This document shows, piece after piece, positions 1-6,603 of a DNA stretch of 20,933 bases. The notes under the pieces are model-generated. The model did no database searches and was not told where the DNA came from. It saw nothing but the letters and a program-made list of their open reading frames with translations. The number at the start of each line of letters is the position of its first letter. The first letter of the stretch is position 1. The DNA comes from UBA5266 sp002411545 (GTDB lineage Bacteria; Bacteroidota; Bacteroidia; Bacteroidales; WCHB1-69), in NCBI GenBank assembly GCA_028693085.1, contig JAQUWC010000030.1, positions 1 to 20,933 on the forward strand, in the 5' to 3' direction. The position numbers and the translations under genes are program-made.

Positions 1-596
1 GCTTTTTTTAATAGCCTAAATGATTCGTATACTATCATCAAAGCAACCAATATGGCTACAATAGGGTCCAACCAAGTGATGCCTGTGAAATAAATAAGTG
101 CCAATCCGACGGCTACTCCTAACGAAGTATACACATCGGTTTTAAGATGGAGTGCATCAGCTTCGAGTGCAATGGAGTTTGTTTGTTTGGCTACTTTGTA
201 GAGCTTATGCGATACTAAGAAATTTACCACTGCCGAAACTAACATGACGATAGCTCCAATACCAATCACTTCCAGTTTTCCGCCATCTCCTGACAGTTTC
301 TTTATCGCTTCGATAATGATAAGAGCTGCTGCAATAAAAATCAAAAGTGCTTCAATGACCCCCGATATGTTTTCAATTTTACCGTGTCCGTAGGGATGTC
401 CCTTGTCGGGAGGATTGTCGGAAAGTTTAACGGAAACATAAGCAATCACAGCCGCTATCAAATCCATACCTGAATGTATGGCTTCAGATAGTATACTGAC
501 AGAACCGCTGATAATACCTACCGTTAATTTCATTATAATTAATAAGGTATTAGAAGCTATAGATAAACGAGCGACTTTTACTTTAAGGTTTTTCAT
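1..596 (-). CDS. Cation diffusion facilitator (CDF) family divalent metal transporter, C-terminus cut by window edge
   Basis: The frame is open from an ATG at 596 to the window edge, giving 198 visible residues plus two bases, so the C-terminus is missing. Hydrophobic segments lie near residues 12-32, 47-58, 80-97, 110-128 and 158-192, as in the six-helix CDF fold. The two intramembrane metal-site motifs are visible: HSGMD (H41, D45) in helix 2 and HLKTD (H150, D154) in helix 5, both HxxxD. The loop motif GHPYGHGKIE (66-75), typical of this family, follows helix 2. CDF proteins export Zn2+, Fe2+, Mn2+ or Co2+ across the inner membrane by proton exchange; a histidine in the first site is common in zinc-selective members, but the metal cannot be fixed from this. 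The gene starts 64 bp after the pirin stop on the same strand and no promoter motif is seen between them, so they may be co-transcribed. Confidence 0.93.
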   Translation of the reverse strand, partial: MKNLKVKVARLSIASNTLLIIMKLTVGIISGSVSILSEAIHSGMDLIAAVIAYVSVKLSDNPPDKGHPYGHGKIENISGVIEALLIFIAAALIIIEAIKKLSGDGGKLEVIGIGAIVMLVSAVVNFLVSHKLYKVAKQTNSIALEADALHLKTDVYTSLGVAVGLALIYFTGITWLDPIVAILVALMIVYESFRLLKK

Positions 597-660
597 GAAG
601 TGTTGAATAATTATTTGGTATAGAGAAAATAAAAAGGTTCTTATTGTTGTTTATCTAAAA

Positions 661-1545
661 CTACTCATTCAACGGTTTATTGTGTTTGATAAACGTATTA
701 TTATCGATTTCTCTAAAAGCTTCGTTGAGTTCTTCTTGGGTATTCATCACAATAGGACCTCCCCAGGCTATGTTCTCTTTCAAAGGTTTGGCTGCTAAAA
801 GCAAAAAACGAGCTCCTGTATTTCCGGATTTCACGATTACTTCGTCATTGACGGCTTCATGGGAGGACACCCTGCTCATCAAGATAGCGCAAGCTTTGTC
901 TTCAAATATTTCCAAAGACGGGTCACTGGCCAAATTACCTTCCAACAAATACAAAAATAAGGTATGATTATTAGGAGTTTCGTTATACCTCCATAGGCTG
1001 TCGGAGGCTAAGTCTACGTCCAGGTATTGCACATCCACATATTTTCCTTTAAACGCCCCATCTTGATTTTTGTACTTGCCTGCTAACACCCTGACTGTGG
1101 CGTTTTTATCTTGAATTACGGCAATCTTTTCGGGGGTGATATCACGATAGGTCGGTGTTGTCATTTTGTGTTTTTGTGGAAGATTAATCCATAGCTGACA
1201 GCCTAACATTCGAGGAGAAGCTTTAGGCATTTCTTGGTGAATGATGCCCGAACCGGCTGTCATCCATTGACATTGAAGGTCAGCAATTACTCCTTTATTT
1301 CCTAAGCTGTCGCCGTGTTCTATATTTCCTTCTAGTAAATAAGTTACGGTTTCAATGCCACGGTGTGGATGCCATGGAAATCCTTTGATGTAATCTTCAG
1401 GACGGGTCGAATCAAAACCGTCTAACATCAAAAAAGGATCGAAATCTGTAGTATTACGTATTCCCAACACTCTGCGTAAATGTACGCCGGCACCATCAAT
1501 GGCCGGCTTTCCTCTTACAATTTGACTGGATATTCTTTTGCACAT
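661..1545 (-). CDS. Pirin family protein (bicupin)
   Basis: A 294-residue protein, the usual pirin length. The N-terminal cupin carries DPFLMLDGF (36-44), WHPHRGIETVTYLLEG (58-73) and MTAGSGIIHQE (95-105). The four metal ligands known from human pirin align to H59, H61, H103 and E105, so the metal site is intact. The second cupin (about 150-280) lacks such a site, as is normal. Pirins bind iron; some bacterial members have quercetin dioxygenase activity and others act as protein partners, so the substrate or partner here is unknown. The ATG is chosen because SSQIVRGKPAIDGAGVHLRR at the N-terminus matches the family start. A TAnnTTTG box lies at 1602-1609, giving a leader of roughly 50 nt. The protein is probably cytoplasmic; no signal peptide is visible. 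Confidence 0.93.
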   Translation of the reverse strand: MCKRISSQIVRGKPAIDGAGVHLRRVLGIRNTTDFDPFLMLDGFDSTRPEDYIKGFPWHPHRGIETVTYLLEGNIEHGDSLGNKGVIADLQCQWMTAGSGIIHQEMPKASPRMLGCQLWINLPQKHKMTTPTYRDITPEKIAVIQDKNATVRVLAGKYKNQDGAFKGKYVDVQYLDVDLASDSLWRYNETPNNHTLFLYLLEGNLASDPSLEIFEDKACAILMSRVSSHEAVNDEVIVKSGNTGARFLLLAAKPLKENIAWGGPIVMNTQEELNEAFREIDNNTFIKHNKPLNE

Positions 1546-1601
1546 AGGGATATTGTAGTATGGTATTTGAAATTTGAAAAGTGATTATAATGTGATTCGC
1601 T

Positions 1602-1609
1602 CAAAAATA
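1602..1609 (-). promoter_or_regulatory. Bacteroidota -7 promoter element for the pirin gene
   Basis: The minus strand reads TATTTTTG here, matching TAnnTTTG. It is followed by AG rather than the CA seen at the other sites in this window. No clear TTTG-type -33 element is visible. The start codon is about 57 bp downstream. Confidence 0.5.
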
Positions 1610-1668
1610 GTACCAAATAAATACGGATAAAGGTGGCGTGATGAATCGTAAATAGATGTAAATAAAGT

Positions 1669-2901
1669 TTATTTTTTTAGAATCAGCGTACTTAATGAAT
1701 TTGTATTGAAAATCTCCTGAGCTGTTTCCAATAAGTCGATTGCACTTATAGATTCAATTCTTTTGATGATTTGGTCGATGGTTTCTACTTCTTTATATAA
1801 CAAATGATTCTTACCGATCGAAAGCATCTCGGTTAGGTTCGATTCAAAACTGATGCAGGTTTGACCGATGAGTTGGAGATGGGCCCGGTGTAATTGCAAA
1901 GTGCCGAGTTTTTGGGTTTGGAGTTTGTGCATTTCCTTATGGACGAGCTCCATGATTCTTTCAATATTTTTGACATCCGAAGCGGCATATACGGAAAACA
2001 ATCCGGCATCGCTCAAGGCAGCATATGAAGATTCAATGCTGTAAACATAACCGTTCTTTTCTCTGATAGCCAGATTTAAACGACTGTTTAATCCCGGGCC
2101 TCCCAAGAGGTTGTTTAACAATATAGCACTTTGATTTTTCTTTTCATCGTAATGAGGGAGTGCTCGACCTATCATGGCATGGGCTTGAAGTCCGTGGATT
2201 TTTTTTGTCATGGTTTGCACGGTATACCCCGTGAAGGCTTGACGTTGATATTTGCGTCGGTTTTCGGGAATAATGCCCGCATATTTTTCGGCCCAGGCAA
2301 TGCACTTTTTAAAACTTACATCACCCACAACGGCAATGACCATCTGATCGCTGTTATAAGTGCGTTCTATGAATTCGACAATCTTCTTTTTGGTAAATGA
2401 TTTTACACTTTTTTTAGTTCCTAAAATATTAGTTCCTAAAGAATGTCCGTCGAAAATTAGGTTTTCGAATTCATCGAAAATGGCTTCCGAAGGATTGTCT
2501 TGATATGACTTGATTTCTTCTATTACCACATCCTTTTCAGTTTCAATATCTTTGGAATGAAAAGTGGAGTTAAATACAATATCGCTTAGCAATTCCAGGG
2601 CTCTTCCAAGATACGAATTTAATACCGAAGCATAAAAAAAGGTTTCTTCTTTGGTGGTATATGCATTCAAATCGCCGCCTACGTTTTCGAGGTAAGATAA
2701 CACTTGATAGGTGTTGCGTTTTTTTGTGCCTTTAAAAATGATGTGTTCAATAAAATGAGCTATGCCGTTTTCATCCATCCTTTCATCGCGTGTGCCGGTA
2801 TGTACTACAAGTCCTACATGACAAATAGGAGAGGATACTTGTTTGTGAATAAGTCGAATGCCATTAGATAGCCTGTGGTAATGATAGCTTTCTTTTTCCA
2901 T
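1669..2901 (-). CDS. M16 family zinc metallopeptidase (mitochondrial processing peptidase-like)
   Basis: A 410-residue single-unit M16B peptidase. The inverted zinc motif HFIEH (H49, E52 as base, H53) is intact and the third ligand is E129 in VVIEEI, the expected distance downstream. The C-terminal half carries the substrate-contact signature NSRLNLAIREKNGYVYS (272-288), with its Arg and Tyr. The protein resembles the YmxG/PqqL/MPP-beta branch, which cleaves peptides inside a closed clam-shell; the substrate is unknown. No signal peptide is apparent, unlike some periplasmic M16 proteins of this phylum. The ATG at 2901 lies 3 bp after the stop of the upstream ProX gene, so the two are almost certainly one transcript. 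No inactive partner subunit is present in the window, which suggests a homodimer. Confidence 0.94.
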   Translation of the reverse strand: MEKESYHYHRLSNGIRLIHKQVSSPICHVGLVVHTGTRDERMDENGIAHFIEHIIFKGTKKRNTYQVLSYLENVGGDLNAYTTKEETFFYASVLNSYLGRALELLSDIVFNSTFHSKDIETEKDVVIEEIKSYQDNPSEAIFDEFENLIFDGHSLGTNILGTKKSVKSFTKKKIVEFIERTYNSDQMVIAVVGDVSFKKCIAWAEKYAGIIPENRRKYQRQAFTGYTVQTMTKKIHGLQAHAMIGRALPHYDEKKNQSAILLNNLLGGPGLNSRLNLAIREKNGYVYSIESSYAALSDAGLFSVYAASDVKNIERIMELVHKEMHKLQTQKLGTLQLHRAHLQLIGQTCISFESNLTEMLSIGKNHLLYKEVETIDQIIKRIESISAIDLLETAQEIFNTNSLSTLILKK

Positions 2902-2904
2902 GGT

Positions 2905-3399
2905 TTAATATAGGTTAATCCATTCATAGGTGTTGCCGCAATAATCCAAGAAAGAAATAAAATTGTCGGTGCTAATCAACAGAGAAGCCGTATTGATGCA
3001 GGGATGGAAACTCAATCGCTTTTCATGGCGGAGGGTTTCGTCGATAAATACATGTACGTGTTTATCCGTGTCGTTGATCAGTCCGAAGGGAGTAACCGAG
3101 CCGGGAGTAAGCCCCAGGTAGATGTGTAAGCGTTGTTCCGAAGCAAAGCTCAGTTTCCCCTGGTGCAATTGCTTCTCGATGGAATGTATGTCCATGTTTT
3201 GGTCGCAATCAAGGATAACCAGAAAATGTTTGTTTCCTTTGTGGTTTCTGAAAAACAAATTCTTACAATGCTTGGCATCGTGTCCTTCCCAATATTTTTT
3301 TGCAACAGGTATGGTAGGAGCTGGTGGATGCGCTATATATTGAAAGGAAATGCTTAGCTTTTCTAACAGAGCATATAATCTTGGATCGCCATTCATCAT
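2905..3399 (-). CDS. proX: Ala-tRNA(Pro) deacylase ProX / YbaK-type trans-editing protein
   Basis: This 164-residue free-standing editing domain hydrolyses alanine mischarged on tRNA(Pro), a proofreading partner of prolyl-tRNA synthetase. Family features (numbered from the ATG at 3399) are HPPAPT (24-29), the conserved lysine K46 in KNLFFRN, the loop GSVTPFGL (100-107) and FHPCINTASL (131-140). The frame can be read from a TTG at 3459, but a -7 promoter box covers that codon (3457-3464), and family alignments begin at NGDPRLYALLEKL. The start is therefore one of two adjacent ATGs, 3399 or 3396. The downstream M16 peptidase follows after 3 bp. This is a good functional call; it could in principle be a related editing domain with different amino acid specificity. 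Confidence 0.9.
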   Translation of the reverse strand: MMNGDPRLYALLEKLSISFQYIAHPPAPTIPVAKKYWEGHDAKHCKNLFFRNHKGNKHFLVILDCDQNMDIHSIEKQLHQGKLSFASEQRLHIYLGLTPGSVTPFGLINDTDKHVHVFIDETLRHEKRLSFHPCINTASLLISTDNFISFLDYCGNTYEWINLY

Positions 3400-3456
3400 T
3401 ATTTCTTTTGGTAACGTCTTCTTTTTCTTTATATTTCTTATAATTATATGGGTTTG

Positions 3457-3464
3457 CAAAGATA
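3457..3464 (-). promoter_or_regulatory. Bacteroidota -7 promoter element for proX-M16 operon
   Basis: The minus strand reads TATCTTTG followed by CA, an exact TAnnTTTG match. It sits directly behind the terminator hairpin of the upstream dehydrogenase gene. Transcription would start near 3450, inside the longest open frame of proX, which supports the ATG start at 3399 or 3396. Confidence 0.6.
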
Positions 3465-3465
3465 G

Positions 3466-3503
3466 TAAAAAATTCCTAAGCCTCTAAGGAAAGCTTAGGA
3501 ATT
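3466..3503 (-). terminator. Intrinsic terminator of the SDR gene
   Basis: On the minus strand a 10-bp perfect stem (arms 3494-3503 and 3471-3480, 13-nt loop) is followed by a run of six T (3472-3467). It lies 53 bp after the SDR stop codon at 3557 and immediately before the proX promoter, so it separates the two units. Confidence 0.75.
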
Positions 3504-3556
3504 TGTTTATGTTATAAAAAAACGTAGGGTTATGCTTTAAGTCATGCTGCCACGTT

Positions 3557-4324
3557 TTAGTAGACCGACCAAGCACCGTCGGCTACGAGAGCATGACCGT
3601 TGACGAACGAGGAATAGTCGCTGGCCAAAAACAAGGCTACTTTGGCAATTTCGATGGGTTCGGCAAAACGAGGATTTAATGCAATTCCTGTCATGATGCT
3701 ATCGTTGACAAGGGGTGTAACTTTACTCATGTCGAGCGACTGACTCATATTGGTGTTGACAGCTCCCGTGGCGATGGCATTGCAACGTATGCCCGATTTG
3801 GAATATAAATAACCAGTGCTCTTGGTTAAACCAATCAAAGCATGTTTGCTGACCGTATATGCCGTTCCGGCAGCTCCGCCTTTGATACCTGCCACCGAGG
3901 CATTGTTTACGATAACTCCTTGGCCTTTGGCAAGAAATACTTTCAAGGCACTGCGCATGGCCTTAAAGGGTCCTTCGAAGTTTACCTTCATCAACCGCTC
4001 CATGGTGCTGTTATCTACTTCGGCAGTAGGTTGAAAACTGTCCATGATACCGGCATTGTTTACCAATACGTCTAAGGTGCCGTATGTGTTAACGGCTACT
4101 GCTATCATATTTTCAATGTCGGCTTCTATAGCCATATCGGCAAGCAGGGTGGTAACTTCGCCGCCATGGGCTTTGATTTCTTTTTTAAGTGCGTCTAAGC
4201 CTTCCGGGTTGATATCGACAGCAACTACTTTGCTGCCTTCGGCTGCAAACAAAAGGGTGATGGCTTTTCCCATGCCGGCACCGGCGCCGGTTACAATGCT
4301 TACTTTGTTTTCTAACTTTTTCAT
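3557..4324 (-). CDS. Classical short-chain dehydrogenase/reductase (SDR), FabG-like
   Basis: A 255-residue Rossmann-fold oxidoreductase. Visible are the cofactor loop TGAGAGMG (12-19), NNAG (89-92), and the catalytic tetrad N115, S143, Y156 and K160 (YTVSK at 156-160). An acidic residue (D37) ends the second strand, which favours NAD(H) over NADP(H). The C-terminus ends VNGHALVADGAWSVY, close to the normal G-x-x-x-x-x-DGG ending but with Ala-Trp in place of the second Gly. Substrate cannot be predicted; family members act on sugars, steroids, alcohols and 3-oxoacyl groups. It stands alone: a terminator follows it at 3466-3503 and the upstream side is the 1-kb gene-free region, where an 8-bp tandem repeat (4376-4407) lies in the leader. 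No TAnnTTTG box was found in front of it. Confidence 0.93.
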   Translation of the reverse strand: MKKLENKVSIVTGAGAGMGKAITLLFAAEGSKVVAVDINPEGLDALKKEIKAHGGEVTTLLADMAIEADIENMIAVAVNTYGTLDVLVNNAGIMDSFQPTAEVDNSTMERLMKVNFEGPFKAMRSALKVFLAKGQGVIVNNASVAGIKGGAAGTAYTVSKHALIGLTKSTGYLYSKSGIRCNAIATGAVNTNMSQSLDMSKVTPLVNDSIMTGIALNPRFAEPIEIAKVALFLASDYSSFVNGHALVADGAWSVY

Positions 4325-4375
4325 TGTTAATTAATTTTAAGGATGATTAAATAGTTTTTTATGTTTTTTTAATGT

Positions 4376-4407
4376 ATACATTTATACATTTATACGTTTA
4401 TACGTTT
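4376..4407. repeat. 8-bp tandem repeat, four copies
   Basis: The plus strand reads ATACATTT twice and then ATACGTTT twice, in perfect 8-bp phase. It lies 52-83 bp upstream of the SDR start codon, in its probable promoter or leader. Confidence 0.85.
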
Positions 4408-4584
4408 ATGTTGTCGTAAGTTTGCGGGTGATTTTTCTTTGAAGTTTACATTTTAGTGGTGTTTGATTGAATACCTATTTTATTTTAAATTGATTTAATT
4501 TTATCTGACAATTTTTCCAATTACCCCTAAAAAAACAAGAATCATGCCGAAAAGACAGCTAGTAAATACAAGCATTTTGTAGGG

Positions 4585-4670
4585 CGAGAGCCCCCTTGAA
4601 ACACACGTGTTTCGTCACCCAAATACAGCAGTGATTTTCTCAAACAGGCGTGTTTCAAGGGGTGTTCTCG
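4585..4670. repeat. 86-nt imperfect palindrome (long hairpin element)
   Basis: The outer arms 4585-4604 and 4650-4670 pair over 20 bp with one bulged base (T4663); 13 of these pairs (4592-4604 with 4650-4662) are uninterrupted. Inside, 4607-4612 can pair with 4642-4649 across a two-base bulge, and 4615-4618 with 4631-4634, so the whole element can fold as one rod of about 30 pairs. It is richer in G+C than its surroundings. No T-run follows on either strand, so it is not a normal terminator. It could be a small RNA, a REP/MITE-like mobile relic or a protein-binding cruciform. Confidence 0.8.
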
Positions 4671-4752
4671 GGCGGGTGTGTATGTTGTTAGAAATATGTT
4701 TTTCATCGTAAATATATTGTTAAAACATTGAAAATATATGAATTTAATAAAA

Positions 4753-4783
4753 GAACCGGTAGGTGAAGGTAAGCTACCGGTTC
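4753..4783. repeat. Perfect 10-bp inverted repeat, possible minus-strand terminator
   Basis: Arms 4753-4762 and 4774-4783 (GAACCGGTAG and its complement) are perfectly complementary around an 11-nt loop. On the minus strand the stem is followed by TTTTATT, a weak T-tract; on the plus strand no T-tract follows. If it terminates anything, it would be an unknown leftward transcript starting within 4784-5300. Confidence 0.55.
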
Positions 4784-5289
4784 AATGGAATTAATATTGA
4801 GGCGTAAAATGTCGCAAAAGGCAAGAAGAAAGTTTAACGTAGTTTCCGGTTTTTTGTGCTGGGAGCAGAGAGATTTTTCAGCAGGAAAAATCAGGAAGTT
4901 GGGTTACATATGAATCCCTGTATTCTATATGGTTAAACAAGAATACTGTCTTTCCCGCCAAAACCGCCAAAAATCGGTCAATTTTTTTAGTTAAAATGCT
5001 GTATAAGGCGTTTTTAGGCCGTTTTTCGGGTTTTTATACCCGAGCTTTAGTATACTATTACAATGGGGGTTTGGTCGCTTAAATAGCAGGAAAACAAGAA
5101 AATGGATGATGGGTGCTTTTTCGTGTTGTGTCGAAAAATTAACCGGTAAACGGGCGATTAGGATTCACTTGCTGACTTGATCTGTTCAACGACAGTTAAC
5201 GACAAAAATGGCTTGACTGCACATATTCACCTGTGCGAGAGGCGAAAATTTTAATTCGACTTGACTTTATCATTCATCATTATTTTTAC

Positions 5290-5297
5290 TATTTTTG
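5290..5297 (+). promoter_or_regulatory. Bacteroidota -7 promoter element for the capF-like gene
   Basis: The sequence TATTTTTG followed by CA matches TAnnTTTG and lies 30 bp before the start codon at 5327. No convincing -33 element is seen. Confidence 0.6.
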
Positions 5298-5326
5298 CAT
5301 TTCCGAATCATTAAAAAACATACGAT

Positions 5327-6460
5327 ATGAAAATCCTCCTCACCGGTGCAAAAGGCTTTGTTGGCAAAAATTTAAGTTTAGAGTTGAAAAATAGAGGATA
5401 TACAGACTTGTATCTTTATGATCTTGACAGTGATCCGTCGGTATTGTCGGACTATTGCCGCGATTGTGACTTTGTGTTTCACTTGGCTGGGGTGAACCGA
5501 CCCAAGCAGGTGTCGGAGTTCAAAACCGGCAATGTAGATTTTACGGCCAAGCTCTTAACCTGTTTAGATGCTCATCGGAATCCTTGTCCCGTGATGTTGT
5601 CCTCCTCCTCCCAGGCGGCTTTAGACAATCCGTACGGTTTGAGCAAGCAAGAAGGGGAGAAGCTGGTACGCGTTCATGCCGAAAAACACCAAACACAAGC
5701 CTATATCTATCGTTTTCCCAATATCTTCGGTAAATGGTGTCGACCGAATTACAACAGTGCCGTGGCTACCTTTTGTTACAACATCAGCCGCAACATAGAC
5801 ATACAAGTCAACGACCGCGAGGTGATTATGAATTTAGTCTATATTGACGACGTGGTCGACGAGCTCATTGAGGCCTTGGAGCAGCGTGAACATCGCAATG
5901 GCGATTTTTGTTTTGTTCCAGCAGTCTATAACCGTCGCTTAGGCGACATCGTCGACTTGCTCTATCTTTTTAAAAGCACCCGCCGTGAACGCAGTCTGCC
6001 AGATATGTCGGATGCTTTTACCAAAAAGCTCTATGCTACCTATTTATCCTATTTGCCCAAAGATGGCTTTTCCTATCCCCTCAGCATGCACATCGATGAA
6101 AGAGGCTCGTTTACCGAGTTTATACGGACACCCACACGGGGACAGTTTTCGGTCAACATTACCAAGCCAGGCATTACCAAAGGCAATCATTGGCATCATA
6201 CAAAAAATGAAAAGTTTTTGGTCGTCAGCGGAAAAGGAGTGATACGCTTCCGCAACATGGATGCCGGAGACGAGGCTGCCGGCGAAATCATCAGCTATTA
6301 TGTCAGCGGCGAAAAATTGGAAGTTGTCGACATTCCCGTAGGGTATACCCACAACATCGAAAACCTCGGCGACACGGATATGGTTACCTTTATGTGGAGT
6401 AACGAAATTTTCGATCCCATACATCCCGATACCTATTTCGAGGAAGTGAAAAATAGTTGA
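5327..6460 (+). CDS. CapF/WbjC-like NAD-dependent sugar reductase with C-terminal cupin
   Basis: A 377-residue two-domain protein of the CapF (WbjC, FnlB) family, which in Staphylococcus and Pseudomonas makes UDP-N-acetyl-L-fucosamine precursors: the C-terminal cupin epimerises the CapE product and the N-terminal SDR domain reduces it. The N-terminal domain (about 1-245) has the dinucleotide loop GAKGFVGKN (7-15) and the YxxxK pair Y103/K107 in NPYGLSK. The cupin (about 250-370) has KGNHWHHTKNEKF with candidate metal ligands H288, H290 and E295, and H342 in VGYTHNIENLG. Both domains look active. The protein is cytoplasmic. It has its own promoter box and is followed after 143 bp by a sugar aminotransferase. 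The usual neighbours CapE and CapG are not in the window, so the actual substrate may differ or the partners lie elsewhere. Confidence 0.9.
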   Translation: MKILLTGAKGFVGKNLSLELKNRGYTDLYLYDLDSDPSVLSDYCRDCDFVFHLAGVNRPKQVSEFKTGNVDFTAKLLTCLDAHRNPCPVMLSSSSQAALDNPYGLSKQEGEKLVRVHAEKHQTQAYIYRFPNIFGKWCRPNYNSAVATFCYNISRNIDIQVNDREVIMNLVYIDDVVDELIEALEQREHRNGDFCFVPAVYNRRLGDIVDLLYLFKSTRRERSLPDMSDAFTKKLYATYLSYLPKDGFSYPLSMHIDERGSFTEFIRTPTRGQFSVNITKPGITKGNHWHHTKNEKFLVVSGKGVIRFRNMDAGDEAAGEIISYYVSGEKLEVVDIPVGYTHNIENLGDTDMVTFMWSNEIFDPIHPDTYFEEVKNS

Positions 6461-6531
6461 AAGTTTGTAAAGTCGAAAGACAGTCGCGAGTACTGAGTCA
6501 ACGCATTGAAAAACTGAAAACTGAAAACTTT
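6461..6531. repeat. Degenerate 7-bp repeat array, spacer 1 (capF-like to aminotransferase)
   Basis: The spacer can be read in heptads such as AAGTTTG, TAAAGTC, GAAAGAC and ends with AAAACTG (6510-6516), AAAACTG (6517-6523) and AAAACTT (6524-6530), followed by a run of T to 6536. Six bases at the start (AAGTTT) can pair with AAACTT at the end, so the T-run may serve as a weak terminator. Confidence 0.6.
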
Positions 6532-6603
6532 TTTTTCTCTTACATACCAAACGCATCATTTCGTCGTTCTTTAAACAAAAAATAACAAAAAACCTTATTT
6601 CAC

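Larger units (their letters stand above)
4325..5326. other. Gene-free 1-kb intergenic region with several hairpins
   Basis: No open frame of useful length and no recognisable RNA family was found between the divergent SDR and capF-like genes. The stretch holds an 8-bp tandem repeat (4376-4407), an 86-nt palindrome (4585-4670), a perfect 10-bp stem with 11-nt loop (4753-4783), an 8-bp stem with 5-nt loop (4872-4892), a direct repeat CCGCCAAAA near 4965-4980 and a small stem at 5027-5042. The right end carries the capF promoter. Possible contents are an unrecognised small RNA, a long leader with regulatory structure, or decayed sequence. Confidence 0.7.

Noticed and set aside
4585..4670. Invertible promoter of the type that controls Bacteroides capsule loci
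   Set aside because: The arms enclose only about 45 bp without a promoter motif, and no recombinase gene is near.
5027..5042. Small stem CGGGT/ACCCG as a terminator
   Set aside because: Only five base pairs and no T-run behind it.
6044..6559. 171-codon open frame on the minus strand opposite the capF-like gene
   Set aside because: It is antisense to the conserved cupin domain, resembles no family, and has no promoter; it is a shadow of the real gene.
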